Assembly: GCF_001544535.1 (NCBI RefSeq)
Contig: NZ_FCON02000060.1
Span: forward strand, 1-47,546
Source: Caballeronia choica
GTDB taxonomy: Bacteria; Pseudomonadota; Gammaproteobacteria; Burkholderiales; Burkholderiaceae
Direction: 5' to 3'
DNA length: 47,546 bases
Part shown: positions 44,462-47,546 of the stretch, in pieces
Numbering within the stretch: the first letter of the stretch is position 1
Layout of the letters: every line of letters begins with the position of its first letter
The notes under the pieces: generated by a model
What the model was told of the DNA's origin: nothing
The model's input: only the letters and a program-made list of their open reading frames with translations
Databases searched by the model: none
Position numbers and translations under genes: made by a program

Positions 44462-44518
44462 TTGCAAAAGCAACCAAACTGTAATCGAATTAGACCTCAC
44501 AACAGTTGCTTTTGCAAC
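44462..44518. promoter_or_regulatory. Second copy of the paired TTGC/GCAA operators
   Basis: Site A TTGCAAAAGCAAC (44462-44474) and site B AGTTGCTTTTGCAAC (44504-44518) have the same 42-base offset as at 37890-37947, with related sequence between them (GAATTAGA in both). It could now serve the minus-strand reductase operon that starts at 44137, placing both catabolic operons under one regulator. Confidence 0.78.
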
Positions 44519-44554
44519 CTATTTCGAGCAACCACCGGATTAGTACTTACCCGA

Positions 44555-44778
44555 ATAAACACCGCCTGCCAGTCGTTCTACTGCTGATGCATCGACATCC
44601 AAACTCGTCGTCTTTCGTCATGATTTCCCGGCCTATGTAGGCCACCACCCAAACGTGCCTTGGCCTTCGATACGCGAGGTCACGATCTAGCAGCGCGTGT
44701 TGCGACATTCGGATTTAGTGCCACTGTCCCGCAGGTTTACGATGGAAAACCGCGGCCACTTGGCTGGGCCTCGAGTGA
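44555..44778 (+). pseudogene. Internally deleted copy of the ACMSD-like amidohydrolase gene
   Basis: The start codon is now ATA, followed by codons for NTACQSFYC, a stop, then CIDIQTR, which parallels MKTACQPSQCGCIDIHTH of the intact gene. Nucleotide similarity continues to about 44690. After a deletion of most of the gene, the frame LRWKTAATWLGLE plus TGA at 44776 matches the intact terminus LRLKNAAAWLGLK. Start loss, nonsense mutations and a deletion of about 0.8 kb make it a clear pseudogene. Confidence 0.88.
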
Positions 44779-45662
44779 CATGCAGAGCATTGCGCGACCA
44801 TCTCGGGAGCTGAAGGAACCGCCGGCATCGACGCCCTTGAGCATGGTCACGCACCGTCTACGGCTTGTGGACAACGCCTTCCGTGGCGACGCAAGTTCGA
44901 TCCGCGCCGTGCCGCCACGACTGGCACGGCGACAGCATAGAACCGACGTTCCGTTCGAGGCTCGTCGGATGAAATAGCTCACGCGCTTTCGGCCGGCTAC
45001 CGGACAGCCCTCTGCATCATGGCGAGCGACGAAACGTTCGACGACGTGCTCGTTCTCCGCGACACAGTACGACCAGGAGTCAAACCCCATCAGCTTGCGC
45101 GTCACTCGCAATTGATCTTCGACGAACGCCAGCGTTCTTTCGTCGGCACCGCACCAGGCAACCGTACCGGCGCAAGGAACCTCGATATCGAGAACGCCTT
45201 CACGAGAGCGCCAGGCAACCACGGATGGTTATCTGCGAGCGTCTTTGTGACGCCGAGGGTATGTATGAGGAGGCGCAGCTTCGTTCGCACGTGCCAATCG
45301 ACTGTGCTCTTATGCAGATCGTCGAACAGCTAATTGACCTGAGGTTGTCCTTGATGAAAGCACGAAGGCGCACGGGGCCGCATGACGGCATCAATCTTCC
45401 GATGGCCAACTGGCTGGAGATCGTTTCTCCTTCCGGTGCGTCTTCAAGCTTGAAATCGCAGGCAACTTCAGCGTGATTTCCTCGCCCCGGGCCGTGATCT
45501 GGTACTCGGGTACGCCAATTCGCTAACCCTTCATCTCTTTGGACTTGTCAATCGCTCGATCTGCACGGACGTAATGGTCATTTAAACCTTGCGATCAAGC
45601 CGTCACGATCATGTCGATTTATATCGCATGATCTCACTTGGAATAAATAATGTCAAGGATCA
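44779..45662. other. Decayed region without an intact gene
   Basis: Nearly 900 bases. On the minus strand, near 45300-45200, LHKSTVDWHVRTKLRLLIHT resembles a LuxR-type recognition helix, and CGADERTLAFVEDQLRVTRK (about 45160-45100) looks protein-like, but no frame holds together with a start and full domain. I treat this as debris. Confidence 0.4.
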
Positions 45663-46147
45663 TTGAAAACCACATATTTATGGAGCGCGCCGGCTCAGCG
45701 GGCCGGCGAACGATATCGTCGTACGTTCGACCGACCCGAACTGTCCGATGCGCGGATCGTGCGACCCAACGTAGACGACACACCTTATATGCTCCGGCTC
45801 GCCGAAATAACGGAGCCTGGACCCTTCAATTCCCGCACCAACGAACTAGGTTACTTCTTTGGCATCAGGGAGGGCGGCCAACTGGTGGCGATGGCGGGCG
45901 AACGCCTCACTGCCGGGAAGTACGTCGAAATCAGCGCCGTGTGCACGCACCAGGAGTGGCCGGGGGGTTGGATCGACTGTTGATGGAGCATCTGTCGCCA
46001 ACCATCCAGGAACGCGACAAGGTACCGTTCCTTCATGTGTTCACCAATAACGTTTCCGCCGTTCGACTGTATCGGGAGCTTGGCGTTCGCACTGCCACAA
46101 CCTTGCAACCGACGGCAATCGTGAGGTCGTCGGCTGACGCAAGGTAA
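45663..46147 (+). pseudogene. Frameshifted GNAT-family N-acetyltransferase
   Basis: Frame 1 reads RLAEITEPGPFNSRTNELGY, then FFGIREGGQLVAMAGERLTA and EISAVCTHQEWPG, which is the acetyl-CoA-binding strand. The gene then shifts frame near 45960 and continues GGLDRLLMEHLSPTIQERDK and PFLHVFTNNVSAVRLYRELG, the FR47-like C-terminus. The region around the shift lacks the normal RGRG pyrophosphate loop. There is no convincing start (TTG 45663). Confidence 0.8.
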
Positions 46148-46224
46148 TCGCCGCGGTGCAAGGACTGGGCTAACGGCACTGTCGATGGACACGCAGGACA
46201 CTGCACCTTTGAGATTGAAAGAAA

Positions 46225-46511
46225 ATGGGACACTTACAAGCTGACAAACAGGCCACGCATCGGCGGATTGTGTTGCCGCGCGTCTTTTGCGCGAGCGCGG
46301 CATTGACGGAATCGGTGTCGGCGACATCATGAAAGAAGCTGGCTTGAGCGTCGGCGGCTTCTACAAACATTTCGAATCACGCGATGCGCTGGTAACGCCG
46401 GCTTTCGTCATGGCGTTGCAGGACATCGAGCATATTGAGGACGCGCTCAAGACCGAGCCTCAGCGTAAAACGTGTTTCGAACTCCATTGGCGCTTTTCAA
46501 CACTGTCTTGA
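46225..46511 (+). pseudogene. N-terminal remnant of a TetR-family regulator
   Basis: An ATG at 46225 starts MGHLQADKQATHRRIV. The frame then shifts, and the continuation is RERGIDGIGVGDIMKEAGLS followed by VGGFYKHFESRDALV, a TetR helix-turn-helix. The sequence degenerates after about 75 residues and the ligand domain is lost. Confidence 0.78.
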
Positions 46512-46658
46512 AGAAGGTCATTGCATGGATAATTTTGACTACGCGCGCCGGTTACTCTTGAGCCGACCGAACATCCCCTAACCTGGATCGATGCGACATA
46601 CGCCCCGTTGACCTGCATTCCGATTGAATCGGCCAGTCCCGCTTCCTGGCACGTAGGT

Positions 46659-47342
46659 TTAGCAGTTCTTCCAAACCGCCTTGCGCTTTTCCAAAAAGGC
46701 ATTCACGCCTTCGCGCTGATCATCCCAATCGAAGAGGTCGATGAAGCGCTCGCGCTCCAACGCCAGCGCGGCCCTTCGCGGGACACCCTGACGAGCGCTG
46801 TGAATCAGTTGTTTGCTGAACGCTACCGCTTGCGGACTCAAGCTTGCGACGCGTTCCGCCAATCTTAGGGCCGAATCCAGCGATTCGCCCTTGCCAAAGA
46901 CCTCCTCGACCAGTCCAATTTTCAAGGCGGTGTCGGCATTCACTCGTTCGTTGGTCAGGATCATGCGCTTGGCCCAGCCTTCCCCCACCAGCCAAGGCAG
47001 CGTCTGAGTCCCGCAACCGGAGGGAAGCAAGCCCACTGCGGGCTCCGGCAGCGCCATCTGCGACTGTTCCTCAGCAATGCGTATGTCGCAAGCGAGCGCG
47101 CATTCCAGTCCGCCACCCATTGCGTAACCGTTGATTGCTGCAATGACAACCGGACGCGCCTCCTGCAACGCTTTGAACGCTTCGCCGAATCTTTGCACCA
47201 TCAGACGCGCCTCTACTTTGTCACAGGCGGCGAAGCTTTTCAATTCCGCACCGGCGCTGAAGAACCTGGTGCCCTCGCCAGTCACCACGACGGCATAGAT
47301 GTACCGATCGTCATTCAATGCACGTACTAGTCCATTGAACCA
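46659..47342 (-). pseudogene. Enoyl-CoA hydratase gene with its 5' end removed
   Basis: The frame has the crotonase core: FFSAGAELKSFAA (oxyanion hole), VIAAINGYAMGGGLECALAC, ALPEPAVGLLPSGCGTQTLP (the catalytic Glu region), and ends REGVNAFLEKRKAVWKNC. The normal first 30 or so residues, with the strand before NGLVRALNDD, are missing. Upstream of about 47342 the frame runs into sequence belonging to the IS630 end. A product could only start within foreign sequence. Confidence 0.82.
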
Positions 47343-47376
47343 ATTAAATTGCACGACTCTAAAGTGCATCGGAAAA

Positions 47377-47546
47377 ATGAATCTGAGTGATGGCGAGCGC
47401 AGGGAATTGATGGCAATGCAGCGCGGTCGCACGATGGCTGTAGGTCAAGTGCGGCGTGCGCGGCTGATTCTTCTGCTCGACGAGGGCGCCTCGCGCCAGG
47501 CGATCGTGGATGAGTTGCGATGCGACTCGCGTTTCATCACGACCTG
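47377..47546 (+). mobile_element. IS630-family transposase, 5' part (cut by window edge)
   Basis: Starting at ATG 47377 the plus strand reads MNLSDGERRELMAMQRGRTM and then QVRRARLILLLDEGASRQAI, the N-terminal helix-turn-helix of IS630/Tc1-like transposases, open to the window end. The element end probably lies at 47340-47376, exactly where the enoyl-CoA hydratase gene is interrupted. Confidence 0.82.

Noticed and set aside
45019-45476. Possible LuxR- or AraC-type regulator gene
   Set aside because: A helix-like stretch is visible on the minus strand, but no frame carries a start, full domain and stop together.
1-47546. CRISPR arrays, tRNA or rRNA genes
   Set aside because: No regularly spaced repeats and no tRNA or rRNA sequence were noticed on either strand by reading; no dedicated scan was run.

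Overview
The window looks like a chromosome, chromid or megaplasmid segment of a beta-proteobacterium of the Burkholderia/Paraburkholderia/Caballeronia group. The basis is high-GC codon use, a Burkholderia-type trimeric porin, Liv-type transporters, many TetR/MarR-controlled small operons, and IS3/IS630 debris. It is accessory DNA: intact catabolic operons sit between decayed gene fragments. No rRNA, tRNA or CRISPR array was seen.

Layout. (1) 1-4113: the start of a BKACE-family gene, then an intact penicillin G acylase gene (pac) flanked by fragments of xanthine-dehydrogenase-family molybdenum subunits and a cytochrome c. (2) 4114-11782: a Liv-type ABC transporter co-directional with sfnG (dimethylsulfone monooxygenase), divergent from an SfnB-like flavoprotein gene; a sulfur-scavenging unit. 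(3) 12080-14086: SDR and DoxX genes divergent from a TetR gene, with two inverted-repeat operators. (4) 14271-25933: an amide-responsive island of two consecutive minus-strand operons. The upstream operon encodes two paralogous tubulin/FtsZ-like proteins, a 108-aa unknown protein, a CobW GTPase and CbtB/CbtA. The downstream operon encodes aliphatic amidase (AmiE), a MoxR/CbbQ-type AAA+ ATPase, a CbbO/NorD-type VWA protein, AmiC and AmiR. Each operon has its own promoter, then a leader with a shared hairpin and a strong intrinsic terminator. AmiR is an ANTAR antiterminator, so both operons are probably switched on together by amides. (5) 26026-29438: ABC transporter, MocR and GIY-YIG fragments around an orphan eutC. 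(6) 29439-31872: TetR gene and a divergent NmrA-type oxidoreductase/membrane protein pair with two GGTAC-N6-GTACC operators. (7) 32235-44137: an aromatic-ring catabolism region with a MarR regulator, two-component flavin monooxygenase, extradiol dioxygenase, two FAH-family hydrolases, MFS transporter, ACMSD-like amidohydrolase, RutE-like nitroreductase, porin, second VOC protein and a ferredoxin-type reductase. (8) 44455-47546: decay zone with a deleted copy of the ACMSD gene and its operator region, broken GNAT, TetR and enoyl-CoA hydratase genes, and the start of an IS630-family transposase.

The most unusual part is region 4. Tubulin-like proteins, metal-handling genes and two ATP/GTP-driven maturation modules are tied to amidase by duplicated antitermination leaders, yet no obvious client metalloenzyme lies in the window. 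All calls come from reading the sequence and remembered family features; no database search was run.
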